DNA of 64,000 bases, taken from positions 62,001-126,000 of the forward strand of contig JAGBFQ010000020.1 in NCBI GenBank assembly GCA_017936385.1. Reading direction: 5' to 3'. Position numbers and translations under genes: made by a program. This document shows positions 32,308 to 41,284 of this stretch, piece by piece. How positions within the stretch are numbered: position 1 is the first letter of the stretch; each line of letters starts with the position of its first letter. Below the pieces are notes generated by a model, which worked only from the letters and a program-made list of their open reading frames with translations, made no database searches and was not told the origin of the DNA. Origin of the DNA: Rikenellaceae bacterium. GTDB lineage: Bacteria > Bacteroidota > Bacteroidia > Bacteroidales > Rikenellaceae.

Positions 32308-34293
32308 ATGGCAAAACAACAAAACAGTAAACCTAAAATGCCACGAAGAGGCTTGCCTTTCAATCCTTTCAATGTGATGTGGTTCATCATTGCCGCCGTG
32401 ATTATCGGTTGGTGGATGATGGGTGACGTCAATTCGCCTGCCGAAAGCTCGTGGACCGAAGTAGAGCAAATGGTCGAGAAGGGCGAGGTCGAAAAAATTG
32501 TGGTAGTTAATCGCGACGTGGCTCGTGTCTACCTTACACCCAAGGCTATTGAGGAGTATCGCACGCAGACAAAATACTCAACTTTACCCGACCATGATTG
32601 GCAGTTCCAATTCAATATTGGCTCGGTTGATTCGTTCCGCGAGGATTTGAAGAATGCCGAGGCCGAACACTCGCAAAGTATCCCCGTAAGCTACACCAAC
32701 GAAGGTGGCGGCTGGGGTGATGCGCTGATTACATTCCTGCCGTGGCTGATATTTATCGGCATCTGGATTTTCATGATGCGCAGCATGAGCGGCGGCGGTG
32801 GCGGTGGAGGCCAAGGCGTATTCAACGTCGGCAAGGCCAAAGCTCAAGTGTTTGACAAAAACAACGCCAATAAGGTGACCTTCAAGGATGTGGCTGGTCT
32901 GGAAGAGGCTAAGGTTGAAATCATGGAGATTGTCGACTTTCTGCGTACTCCGCAGAAATACCGCGACTTGGGCGGCAAAATTCCCAAAGGCGCACTGCTT
33001 GTAGGCCCTCCCGGAACGGGTAAAACTCTGTTGGCCAAGGCTGTGGCCGGAGAAGCGAACGTTCCGTTCTTGTCGATGAGCGGTTCTGACTTTGTCGAGA
33101 TGTTCGTGGGTGTGGGTGCGTCACGTGTGCGCGACTTGTTCCAACAAGCCAAGGAGAAAGCCCCCTGCATCGTGTTTATTGATGAGATTGACGCTATCGG
33201 CCGCGCACGTGGTAAAAATGCCGGTTTCTCGGGCAACGACGAACGCGAGAACACTCCGAACCAACTGCTTACCGAAATGGATGGCTTTGCAACCAACGCA
33301 GGAGTCATTGTGCTGGCAGCTACCAACCGCGTGGACATTCTGGATAAGGCTCTGACGCGTGCGGGACGTTTCGACCGCCAAATCGAGGTGGGACTGCCCG
33401 ACGTTGTGGAACGCCGTCAGATTTTTGATGTACACCTCAAGAACATCAAGACCGACAGCGATTTGGACCGCGAATTCTTGGCTAAACAGACCCCTGGCTT
33501 CTCGGGCGCAGACATCGCAAACGTATGTAATGAGGCCGCGCTGATTGCAGCTCGTCACGACAAGAAGAGCGTAGGTAAGGAGGATTTCTTGGCCGCTGTC
33601 GACCGCATCATTGGTGGATTGGAGAAACGAAACAAAATTATCACCCCCGAGGAGAAACGCAAAATCGCATTCCACGAGGCGGGACACGCCACCGTCAGCT
33701 GGCTGCTGGAGGAGGCTAACCCCCTCATTAAAGTGACAATAATCCCGAGAGGTAAGGCTCTGGGTGCAGCGTGGTATCTGCCCGAGGAGCGACAACTCAC
33801 CACCCGCCCGCAGTTGATGGACGAGATGGCTTCGTTGTTGGGTGGCCGTGTTTCGGAGGCTCTTAATTTTGGCGAGGTGTCGACGGGAGCACTCAATGAT
33901 TTGGAGCGTGCAACCAAGATGGCCTACTCGATGGTCGCTTATTATGGCATGGGCGAAGGCACGGGTAATATCAGTTTCTATGACTCGACAGGTCAGAGCG
34001 ATTTTGCGATGACCAAACCGTATAGCGAACAAACAGCCGAGAAGATTGATGCTGAGGCCAAAGCTCTGCTCGAAAAGGCTTATGCAATGGCCGAAAAGGT
34101 GCTGACCGAGAATAGCGAGGGACTCACCCGCTTGGCCGAACGCCTGCTTGAGAAAGAGGTTGTATTCACCGATGACTTGGTAGATATATTCGGTAAACGC
34201 AAAAAGGATATTGCCAAAGAGTTGGCCGAAGCGGCTCAAAATGCCGAGCCGACGATGGAAGAACCTACTGCCGACGAAGTTGCTGAAGCCTAA
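32308..34293 (+). CDS. ftsH: ATP-dependent zinc metalloprotease FtsH
   Basis: 661 residues from MAKQQNSKPK (earlier starts overlap rsfS). Two membrane segments (about 15-35 and 145-165) flank a periplasmic domain; a poly-Gly stretch follows the second. AAA domain: Walker A GPPGTGKTLLAKAVAGEA, Walker B IVFIDEIDAIGR, arginine-finger region TRAGRFDRQIEV. The zinc protease motif HEAGH is near residue 450. Degrades unassembled membrane proteins and regulators such as LpxC in other bacteria. 32 bases after rsfS. Confidence 0.97.
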   Translation: MAKQQNSKPKMPRRGLPFNPFNVMWFIIAAVIIGWWMMGDVNSPAESSWTEVEQMVEKGEVEKIVVVNRDVARVYLTPKAIEEYRTQTKYSTLPDHDWQFQFNIGSVDSFREDLKNAEAEHSQSIPVSYTNEGGGWGDALITFLPWLIFIGIWIFMMRSMSGGGGGGGQGVFNVGKAKAQVFDKNNANKVTFKDVAGLEEAKVEIMEIVDFLRTPQKYRDLGGKIPKGALLVGPPGTGKTLLAKAVAGEANVPFLSMSGSDFVEMFVGVGASRVRDLFQQAKEKAPCIVFIDEIDAIGRARGKNAGFSGNDERENTPNQLLTEMDGFATNAGVIVLAATNRVDILDKALTRAGRFDRQIEVGLPDVVERRQIFDVHLKNIKTDSDLDREFLAKQTPGFSGADIANVCNEAALIAARHDKKSVGKEDFLAAVDRIIGGLEKRNKIITPEEKRKIAFHEAGHATVSWLLEEANPLIKVTIIPRGKALGAAWYLPEERQLTTRPQLMDEMASLLGGRVSEALNFGEVSTGALNDLERATKMAYSMVAYYGMGEGTGNISFYDSTGQSDFAMTKPYSEQTAEKIDAEAKALLEKAYAMAEKVLTENSEGLTRLAERLLEKEVVFTDDLVDIFGKRKKDIAKELAEAAQNAEPTMEEPTADEVAEA

Positions 34294-34324
34294 AAATACA
34301 AGAATATTCAAGAAACCACAGATT

Positions 34325-35194
34325 ATGAACGACAAAACCAAAAACCTGCTAATCAGAACAGCAAGCGGTGCTGTGTTGTTTGCCGTAGTGCTCCTGGCAA
34401 CACTCACCAACATTCATTTCTATGCCCTTTTTGCACTTGGCCTTACCATTGGTTCTCTGTGGGAATTCTATGGTATGTGCCGCAAGGCGGGATACACGCC
34501 CAACAGAGTATTTGGACTGGCTATTGCGGTGTTGGTGGTGCTTATTGGCCTTTTGGCAAGTCACTCTTTGCCCTATCTCCCTTCGAGTACCCTACCTTAT
34601 ACAATACTCATTGCTGCTGCCGTTGTTTTCTTGTCGGTCATGGTGTTTGTGTCGCAACTTTGGCGAGGTGACCCAAAGCCCATCGCCAATATCAGTACTA
34701 CCTTTGCTGGAGTGACCTACATTGCCGTTCCCGTTGTGGCAATGACCCTGCTCGGACTTATGAACGAAAGTGAGTGGAACGGAGCAAATATTTTGGCCTA
34801 TATGATTATCGTGTGGGCAAACGACGTCTTTGCTTATCTGTTTGGGATGACCTTTGGTCGTCACAAGATGTGCCCTTCGATTTCGCCCAAGAAGTCGTGG
34901 GAGGGCTGTGTCGGTGGCGTTGTGTCGGCTTGCTTGGTGAGCGCAGCAATCGGAGCGTTGTGGCTGAATATCCCGCCTGTGTTGATGGGATTTTGGGGTG
35001 TGGTGATTGCCTTGTCGGGTGTCGCCGGCGACCTGGTGGAGTCGATGTTCAAACGCTCGCTCGGACTGAAGGATTCGGGCAATATTATGCCGGGGCACGG
35101 TGGCTTTTTGGACCGTTTCGACGCTCTGTTTTTGTCGGCACCTATGGCACTTGTGACGGTCATCATTTGGAATTTCATTATGAACTTACAATAA
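34325..35194 (+). CDS. cdsA: Phosphatidate cytidylyltransferase
   Basis: 289 residues from MNDKTKNLL. Polytopic inner-membrane enzyme making CDP-diacylglycerol from phosphatidate and CTP. Several transmembrane helices are evident; the CdsA signature near the C terminus is SPKKSWEGCVGGVVSA followed by GDLVESMFKRSLGLKDSGNIMPGHGGFLDRFDAL, the standard S-x-x-K-R-x-x-K-D-x-G/PGHGGxxDRxD pattern. psd follows 23 bases later, forming a phospholipid synthesis pair. Confidence 0.95.
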   Translation: MNDKTKNLLIRTASGAVLFAVVLLATLTNIHFYALFALGLTIGSLWEFYGMCRKAGYTPNRVFGLAIAVLVVLIGLLASHSLPYLPSSTLPYTILIAAAVVFLSVMVFVSQLWRGDPKPIANISTTFAGVTYIAVPVVAMTLLGLMNESEWNGANILAYMIIVWANDVFAYLFGMTFGRHKMCPSISPKKSWEGCVGGVVSACLVSAAIGALWLNIPPVLMGFWGVVIALSGVAGDLVESMFKRSLGLKDSGNIMPGHGGFLDRFDALFLSAPMALVTVIIWNFIMNLQ

Positions 35195-35217
35195 ACTAAA
35201 ACTCAACCATAAGAAAT

Positions 35218-35877
35218 ATGAAGATTAACAGAGAAGGTTCAGGAACAATCCTGTGTGTATCAAGCGTTTTGGCCGTAATAGCGGGACTGCTGACAGCCTT
35301 TGCCCCGTTGTCGCACGTGGGACTCGGTGTGCTGTGGGGAGTAACCCTTGTGTTGTTGGTCATTGTGGTAGCCTTTTTCCGCGAACCCCTGCGCCAGCAC
35401 GTTACCGCCCCCGATTTGGTCTATGCTCCCTGCGACGGCAAGGTTGTTGTGTGCGAGGATATTATGGAAACCGAGGTACGTGGTGAAAAGATGATGCAGA
35501 TATCCATCTTTATGAGTCTTTTCAATGTCCACATCAATTGGTTTCCCGTGGGAGGCAAGGTGGTCTACAAACAATACCATCCCGGTAAATTCCTTGTGGC
35601 TATGCACCCCAAATCGTCTGACGATAACGAGCGCATGACCGTGGGTGTAGAAACTGATAAGGGTGTGACCGTGATTTTCCGTCAAGTTGCAGGATTGATT
35701 GCCCGCCGTATTGTGTCGTATGCCAAGCAGGGCGAGATGGCAACCCAAAACTTCAAATCGGGATTCATCAAATTTGGTAGTCGCGTGGATATCTATCTGC
35801 CGCTGGATACCGAAATCCTGGTGGGACTCGGCCAAAAGGTGGTAGGTTCGCAAACCCCCATTGCACGACTCAAATAA
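35218..35877 (+). CDS. psd: Phosphatidylserine decarboxylase (short form)
   Basis: 219 residues; converts phosphatidylserine to phosphatidylethanolamine. Two N-terminal hydrophobic helices (about 8-50) anchor it. PCDGKVVVCEDI, ISIFMSLFNVHINWFPVGGKV and the C-terminal KFGSRVDIYLP are the landmarks; self-cleavage between Gly187 and Ser188 of the GS motif should create the pyruvoyl cofactor. This is the short, archaeal-type Psd common in Bacteroidetes rather than the roughly 320-residue E. coli form. Confidence 0.93.
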   Translation: MKINREGSGTILCVSSVLAVIAGLLTAFAPLSHVGLGVLWGVTLVLLVIVVAFFREPLRQHVTAPDLVYAPCDGKVVVCEDIMETEVRGEKMMQISIFMSLFNVHINWFPVGGKVVYKQYHPGKFLVAMHPKSSDDNERMTVGVETDKGVTVIFRQVAGLIARRIVSYAKQGEMATQNFKSGFIKFGSRVDIYLPLDTEILVGLGQKVVGSQTPIARLK

Positions 35878-35901
35878 TTAAACGCGCGTAAGAATAACGA
35901 A

Positions 35902-36993
35902 ATGAACTCCGTTCCGAAATACATAATCGGCCTTGTGACGATGTTGGCCATTGGTTTAGGTGTATGGTACTTTAGCGATATCGTGCTGTATATCATTGTG
36001 GCAGTGGTTATTAACATCGTAATGAGTCCGTTGATGAATCAGTTGTGCAAGCTGCACATCAAGAAGTATCAGATGCCTCGATGGTTGGCGGCAGCCGTTA
36101 CGCTGATTGTATTTTGTGTGGTATTTGGCGGCGTGTTCTTTTCGTTGATTCCGCTGCTGTTCAAAAAGTTGAATGAACTGTCGAAAATTGATATCAAAAC
36201 GCTGGCCGATTACATTGATGAACCGTTGACTAATCTCCAGCACTTTTTGATAGATAAACTTGGAATGGATGCCGACTTCTCACTGACGGAATCCCTCCTA
36301 ACCGCATTTAAAGAGATACTTAACATAGGAACCATTAACTCACTGTTAAGCGGAACGGTATCAATGGTCGGCAATACGGCAATCGCGCTGTTTTCAATCA
36401 TATTTATATCCTTCTTTTTCATCAAGGAAGAAGGGTTATTCCGAACCATCGTGCTGACTATCACACCACGCAAATACGAGCAGAATATCAACCGCGCCAT
36501 CGACTCGATTCAGCACTTGCTCAAACGCTACTTCACGGGAATACTCCTGGAGTCGACCATCATGTTTACATTCGTTTCGGTAGTTCTGCTGCTGTTCGGT
36601 ATGCCTACAACAGATGCGTTCACTATCGGAACATTCGTAGGAGTACTTAATGTAATTCCTTATATCGGTCCGCTGATTGGCTGGTGTTTGGGTGTGACTA
36701 TAGGTTTGATTACGCCCATTGCGGGGATGACCACTATGGGTATGCTGTTCATTGTGGGAGGAACAATCATGACAGCGCAGGTTGTCGACAATTTTGTGTT
36801 GCAGCCGGTGCTCTATTCCAATAGTGTACATGCCCACCCGTTGGAGATATTCTTGGTTATCTTAATTGCCGGAAGTGTGGGCGGTGTGTTGGGAATGTTG
36901 TTCGCCATTCCGAGTTACAACGTTATCCGAGTACTGGCCAAGGAGTTCTTTAACAACATTCGCGTGGTGCAGAAGTTAACCGAAAAGATGTAG
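35902..36993 (+). CDS. AI-2E (PerM/TqsA-like) family transporter
   Basis: 363 residues with about seven or eight transmembrane helices. The family pattern is a hydrophobic N-terminal pair, a central amphipathic soluble part (about 90-150), ISFFFIKEEGLFRTIVLTITP, and a C-terminal block PTTDAFTIGTFVGVLNVIPYIGPLIGWCLGV with the conserved NxIPYxGP. Despite the family name, substrates vary (signal molecules, ions) and none can be assigned here. It lies 24 bases after psd. Confidence 0.85.
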   Translation: MNSVPKYIIGLVTMLAIGLGVWYFSDIVLYIIVAVVINIVMSPLMNQLCKLHIKKYQMPRWLAAAVTLIVFCVVFGGVFFSLIPLLFKKLNELSKIDIKTLADYIDEPLTNLQHFLIDKLGMDADFSLTESLLTAFKEILNIGTINSLLSGTVSMVGNTAIALFSIIFISFFFIKEEGLFRTIVLTITPRKYEQNINRAIDSIQHLLKRYFTGILLESTIMFTFVSVVLLLFGMPTTDAFTIGTFVGVLNVIPYIGPLIGWCLGVTIGLITPIAGMTTMGMLFIVGGTIMTAQVVDNFVLQPVLYSNSVHAHPLEIFLVILIAGSVGGVLGMLFAIPSYNVIRVLAKEFFNNIRVVQKLTEKM

Positions 36994-37002
36994 CCAACCG
37001 TG

Positions 37003-37368
37003 ATGCGAATCGAAGGAGTAGTGATTAGAGGCAATGGTATAGGACGCAAACTGAACGTCCCGACGGCCAATATTGCATTGGCTCCCGACGCACCGATTAC
37101 AGATGGAGTATATGCAGCACGAGTCACCCTTGACGAAGGGGAGTTTGCGGCTGTTGTGAATGTGGGGTACAAACCGACTGTCGACAGCCATGCCGCTCGA
37201 GGAGCCGAGGTTCACCTTTTGGATTTCGTAGGGGACTTGTACGGTCGCCGAATAAGCGTTGAACTTGGCGAATACCTGCGTAGCGAGAGCCGTTTTGAGT
37301 CGGTGGAGGAGCTGCGTGCACAGATTCAAAAAGATATAGACAAAGTGAAAAACCAAATAAAAGAGTAA
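37003..37368 (+). CDS. Stand-alone riboflavin kinase domain protein
   Basis: 121 residues. It corresponds only to the C-terminal kinase half of bifunctional Rib[21 protein letters not shown] (the PTAN motif binding Mg-ATP), [22 protein letters not shown], and [20 protein letters not shown] with the probable catalytic Glu. No FAD synthetase (nucleotidyl transferase) domain precedes it and no frame remnant of one is seen; the AI-2E gene ends 9 bases upstream. It probably forms FMN from riboflavin; the organism may also hold a full ribF elsewhere. ATG 37003 follows directly after an in-frame GTG at 37000. Confidence 0.82.
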   Translation: MRIEGVVIRGNGIGRKLNVPTANIALAPDAPITDGVYAARVTLDEGEFAAVVNVGYKPTVDSHAARGAEVHLLDFVGDLYGRRISVELGEYLRSESRFESVEELRAQIQKDIDKVKNQIKE

Positions 37369-37375
37369 ACAAACT

Positions 37376-38794
37376 ATGTTTTTAGACACTACAAGGCCCT
37401 ACAAAGTGGCCGACATCTCGCTGGCCGAATGGGGACGCAAAGAGATTGAAGTTTCGGAACTCGAAATGCCCGGTTTGATGGCACTTCGCAAAAAGTATGG
37501 CGCGCAAAAACCTCTCAAAGGAGCACGAATTATGGGTTCGCTGCATATGACTATCCAAACTGCCGTGTTGATTGAGACCCTGGTGGAGTTGGGTGCCGAC
37601 GTGCGCTGGTGCAGTTGCAATATATTCTCAACCCAAGACCATGCTGCCGCAGCTATTGCAAAGGCTGGAGTTCCCGTATTCGCTTGGAAAGGCGAAACAC
37701 TGCCCGAATATTGGTGGTGTACGGCTATGGCTCTGTCGTTCCCCGGAGGTAAAGGTCCCAATTTGATTGTTGACGATGGTGGCGACGCTACTCTGCTGAT
37801 TCACAAAGGCTATGCTGCCGAGAATGATGCTACGACACTGGATTATGAGCCTTCGAGCTACGAGGAGTCGGTGATTTTGGACACCCTGCGAACACTGCTG
37901 GCCGAGGAGAACGGCAAATGGCACACAACGGTTGAAGAGTTGAAGGGTGTTTCGGAGGAGACTACCACGGGCGTTCACCGTCTGTATCAGATGATGGAGC
38001 GCGGCGAATTGCTGATTCCCGCAATCAATGTCAATGACTCTGTGACCAAGAGCAAATTCGACAACCTATATGGTTGCCGCGAGTCGCTGGCTGACGGTAT
38101 CAAACGTGCAACCGACGTAATGATTGCCGGCAAAGTGGCTGTTGTTTGTGGCTACGGTGACGTGGGTAAGGGTTGCGCACGCTCGCTCAAGAGCTACGGT
38201 GCACGTGTGATTGTCACCGAAATCGACCCAATCTGCGCACTTCAAGCAGCGATGGAGGGCTTCGAGGTTAAGACCATCGAGGAGGCTCTGCCCGAGGGTA
38301 ACATCTATGTAACCTGCACGGGTAACTGCGATATCATCACTCTGGAGCATATGAAGGGGATGCGCGACCAAGCCATTGTCTGCAACATCGGACACTTCGA
38401 CAACGAGATTCAAATGGCACAGCTGGAGGCTTGCGAAGGTATCGTCAAGACCACTATCAAACCTCAAGTTGACAAATACACCTTCACCGACGGTCACTCT
38501 ATCTTCGTATTGGCCGAGGGTCGCCTTGTGAACTTGGGATGTGCAACCGGTCACCCGTCGTTTGTGATGAGCAACTCGTTCACCAACCAGACTTTGGCTC
38601 AAATGGAGTTGTGGGAGAAACGCGGACAGATGGCCGTTGACGTTTATCGTCTGCCCAAGCACTTGGACGAGGAGGTTGCTCGCTTGCACCTCGAGAACAT
38701 CGGCGTTCACCTCACCACGTTGAGTCAAAAACAAGCCGACTACATTGGTGTTAAGGTCGAAGGTCCTTATAAGGCCGACCACTACCGCTATTAA
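37376..38794 (+). CDS. ahcY: Adenosylhomocysteinase
   Basis: 472 residues. Cleaves S-adenosylhomocysteine to adenosine and homocysteine, relieving product inhibition of methyltransferases. [32 protein letters not shown], and the NAD-binding [23 protein letters not shown] are clear; the C terminus [13 protein letters not shown] is the canonical end. It has the roughly 40-residue insert of the longer bacterial class. Starts 7 bases after the kinase gene. Confidence 0.97.
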   Translation: MFLDTTRPYKVADISLAEWGRKEIEVSELEMPGLMALRKKYGAQKPLKGARIMGSLHMTIQTAVLIETLVELGADVRWCSCNIFSTQDHAAAAIAKAGVPVFAWKGETLPEYWWCTAMALSFPGGKGPNLIVDDGGDATLLIHKGYAAENDATTLDYEPSSYEESVILDTLRTLLAEENGKWHTTVEELKGVSEETTTGVHRLYQMMERGELLIPAINVNDSVTKSKFDNLYGCRESLADGIKRATDVMIAGKVAVVCGYGDVGKGCARSLKSYGARVIVTEIDPICALQAAMEGFEVKTIEEALPEGNIYVTCTGNCDIITLEHMKGMRDQAIVCNIGHFDNEIQMAQLEACEGIVKTTIKPQVDKYTFTDGHSIFVLAEGRLVNLGCATGHPSFVMSNSFTNQTLAQMELWEKRGQMAVDVYRLPKHLDEEVARLHLENIGVHLTTLSQKQADYIGVKVEGPYKADHYRY

Positions 38795-38819
38795 TTGTTA
38801 TACAACTTCTTAAGAAATT

Positions 38820-38858
38820 GAGCCTGTCCTAACCCCACACGGTTAGACAGGCTCTTTT
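38820..38858. terminator. Terminator between ahcY and the DNA methyltransferase gene
   Basis: GAGCCTGTC-c-TAAC pairs with GTTAGACAGGCTC (13 bp, one bulge) around a short loop, followed by TTTT. The genes converge here, so it may serve both strands. Confidence 0.85.
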
Positions 38859-38902
38859 AATTCACAATGCACACTATTCACAATTAATGCGGAGTGGGCA
38901 CG

Positions 38903-39856
38903 TCATTTCTTTCGACACACTCTCTTTTGTTCGAGCATAGTGTTGCGTTCCCAAAACACGCCGCCCGAGTAACCCTGAATCGAGCGGTCCTCCAGGGCGC
39001 GTTGCAGGCGTTTTTCGGCCACCAAGCAATAGTGTTCGTCCAGTTCAATACCCACATAACGTCGGCCGAGTTTACGCGCCACAACCGAGCTTGTACCACT
39101 TCCAACAAACGGGTCCAACACCACTCCACCCTCGGGACACGACGCCAGAATAAGTTTTGCAACGAGCTTTTCGGGTTTCTGTGTGGGATGTTCCGTATTT
39201 TCGGGCATCGACCAATAGGGTACCGTTATGTCGTCCCAAAAGTTCGAAGGGCATGTGAGGCGGAATTTGCCCCCTTCCGTTTGTTGCCAACCCCGTGGCG
39301 TATCATCCGTTTTGTAGGGCGCCAACACTCGGCGTTTCTGTTTGACGGAGTCCAAATCGAAGTAGTACTGTTCGGGTGTGCGCACACCAAACCAAATATC
39401 CTCCATCGAGTTTTTCCAGTTTGACTTTGCTCCGCGTCCCTTTTCGCGTTGCCATGTTATGCGGTTAAGGATGGTCACATGGCGTGAAAGCACTCGTGAC
39501 ACAGCGCACGAACTCTTCCAATCGCAACACACGTAGATACTTCCCGTAGGCTTGAGTTTTGCACAAAGTTCTCCCATCCACCCCTCGAGCCACTGCTCGT
39601 AGGCGTCGTCACTCATCGAGCGGAAACGCACCTGTTTGAACCGTTTGTCAATATTGTATGGCGGGTCGACGACTATCAGGTCGGCAAATCCGTCGGGCAG
39701 TAGTGGTAGCACATGTGTGCAATCGCCGTGGATGGTCTTATCGAGCAGAGGTTCAATCTCCCCTACTCGCTCCGTGACTTTTTGCAGACCGTCACGCAGA
39801 CTACTCTCCTCCGCATGAAGAATTTGGATGGTTTTATTTCGTGGAGCGCGTGCCAT
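38903..39856 (-). CDS. Orphan site-specific DNA methyltransferase (beta class)
   Basis: 317 residues. The amino-methyltransferase motif IV VVDPPYNIDKRF precedes motif I DPFVGSGTSSVVARKLGRRYVGIELDE near the C terminus, the order of beta-class N6-adenine/N4-cytosine enzymes. THPTQKPEKLVAKLILASC is motif X. The gap between (about 95-215) should hold the target-recognition part. No restriction gene accompanies it. Its ATG overlaps the rodA TAA by one base, so it is translated as the last gene of the purH-mre-mrdA-rodA operon. Target sequence unknown. Confidence 0.88.
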   Translation of the reverse strand: MARAPRNKTIQILHAEESSLRDGLQKVTERVGEIEPLLDKTIHGDCTHVLPLLPDGFADLIVVDPPYNIDKRFKQVRFRSMSDDAYEQWLEGWMGELCAKLKPTGSIYVCCDWKSSCAVSRVLSRHVTILNRITWQREKGRGAKSNWKNSMEDIWFGVRTPEQYYFDLDSVKQKRRVLAPYKTDDTPRGWQQTEGGKFRLTCPSNFWDDITVPYWSMPENTEHPTQKPEKLVAKLILASCPEGGVVLDPFVGSGTSSVVARKLGRRYVGIELDEHYCLVAEKRLQRALEDRSIQGYSGGVFWERNTMLEQKRVCRKK

Positions 39857-41268
39857 TACACCGAGAAAGAGCTAAGTTCCCTATTGGCCTCGTCCAACCT
39901 CAGGGCTACAAAAAACAACAGCGAGAAGGCCAAAAAAGACGAGCCTCCGTAACTAAAAAACGGCAACGGAATACCGATTACCGGCATCAGACCGATGGTC
40001 ATACCGATATTAATCAACACGTGCATCAAGAACACTCCGGCCACCGAGTAGCAATAGACTCGTCCGAAGGTCTCTTGTTGTCGTTCGCCCATCCGCATTA
40101 GTCGCAGGATGAACATGGCAAAGAGCGAAACCACAAGCATTGTTCCCACAAATCCCCACTCCTCGCCCACGGTGCAGAATATAAAGTCGGTCTCCTGTTC
40201 GGGCACAAAGTTGAATTTGGTCTGTGTTCCATTCATAAAGCCCTTGCCCGCAAAGCCACCCGAACCGATGGCAATTTTGGATTGTACAACATTGTAACCC
40301 CAATTCGAAACATCGGATTCGATACCCAGCAGGTCGAGGATACGGTGTTGTTGATGAGGTTGCATCTTGTCGAAAACCACGTCTGTAACCTGTGCAAATC
40401 CCACCGAGAAAACGAACAGCAACAAGTACATAAATACTCCTGTCATCTGTCTGCGATAGGCATAGGTCACCAACACCGGCAAAGACAATCCCAAAGCTAT
40501 AATCACGCTCCAGAACATCGACACAGCGGCACCCACAGCAACAAACAGATAGTACACCGCAACCGAGGTCAGTGTTACGGCCGCCAGGTATTGCAGCGTT
40601 TGCTTCAAGTTGTCGTTTTGCAGAGCCTGTAACGCTGCGCACACAACGACAAGCAGAACCAACATAACCGTCGGTTCAATCCAAAACGAGAGCACAAACA
40701 GCGCTACAACAAACCCAATTACGATGTATATCCACACATTCAATCCCTCGCGGAAAAGCATGAAAAGGAATGAACAATAAACCAGCGCCGAGCCCGTATC
40801 GTTCTGCAACAAAATAGCCAACATCGGGATTCCAATCATCACGCCGAGTTTCACAACGTCCGACAGTTTCTTGGTACTGAACGTATAGGCACTCATAAAA
40901 CGCGCCACGGCCAGAGCAACGCCGATTTTCATAAACTCCGCAGGTTGAATCAGAATGGGTCCGAGTTTAATCCACGCGCGTGCACCGTTTGATTCGTGTC
41001 CCAAAGGTGTTAGCGTCACCAATACCAACAGCAGTGCTGCGATGTATATAGGATAGGCCAGGATGTGGTAATACTTATAATCGAGCAACATCATCACCAC
41101 TCCAATCAGCAGCGACCCTCCAATCCAAATCAACTGCATGCCATATCGGTCGGTGATATCGAATGGGCTATCGGCCGAACCGCTATTGGTTGCAGCATAG
41201 ATATTGACCCATCCGAACGCAATGAGTGCAAAGTAGAGCAACACCGCCACCCAATCGACATTGGACAT
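39856..41268 (-). CDS. rodA: Rod-shape peptidoglycan polymerase RodA
   Basis: 470 residues from MSNVDWVAV; an ATG 18 codons earlier would overlap mrdA. SEDS-family glycosyltransferase working with PBP2 in lateral wall growth. Blocks GARAWIKLGPILIQPAEFMKIGVALAVARF, LQNDTGSALVYCSFLFMLFREG, QSKIAIGSGGFAGKGFMNGTQTKFNFVPEQETDFIFC and GIPLPFFSYGGSSF are all present. It is about 100 residues longer than E. coli RodA because of extra hydrophobic segments in the middle (about 205-300), which I believe is usual in this phylum. Confidence 0.95.
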   Translation of the reverse strand: MSNVDWVAVLLYFALIAFGWVNIYAATNSGSADSPFDITDRYGMQLIWIGGSLLIGVVMMLLDYKYYHILAYPIYIAALLLVLVTLTPLGHESNGARAWIKLGPILIQPAEFMKIGVALAVARFMSAYTFSTKKLSDVVKLGVMIGIPMLAILLQNDTGSALVYCSFLFMLFREGLNVWIYIVIGFVVALFVLSFWIEPTVMLVLLVVVCAALQALQNDNLKQTLQYLAAVTLTSVAVYYLFVAVGAAVSMFWSVIIALGLSLPVLVTYAYRRQMTGVFMYLLLFVFSVGFAQVTDVVFDKMQPHQQHRILDLLGIESDVSNWGYNVVQSKIAIGSGGFAGKGFMNGTQTKFNFVPEQETDFIFCTVGEEWGFVGTMLVVSLFAMFILRLMRMGERQQETFGRVYCYSVAGVFLMHVLINIGMTIGLMPVIGIPLPFFSYGGSSFLAFSLLFFVALRLDEANRELSSFSV

Positions 41269-41284
41269 TGCGCCACGGCCCGAG

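Noticed and set aside
33121-34413. 430-codon antisense frame over ftsH
   Set aside because: Fully covered by ftsH/cdsA coding sequence with intact motifs; composition is that of a shadow frame. The same applies to long antisense frames over pgi (48612-49757), ricT (53981-55126) and speA (21277-22287).
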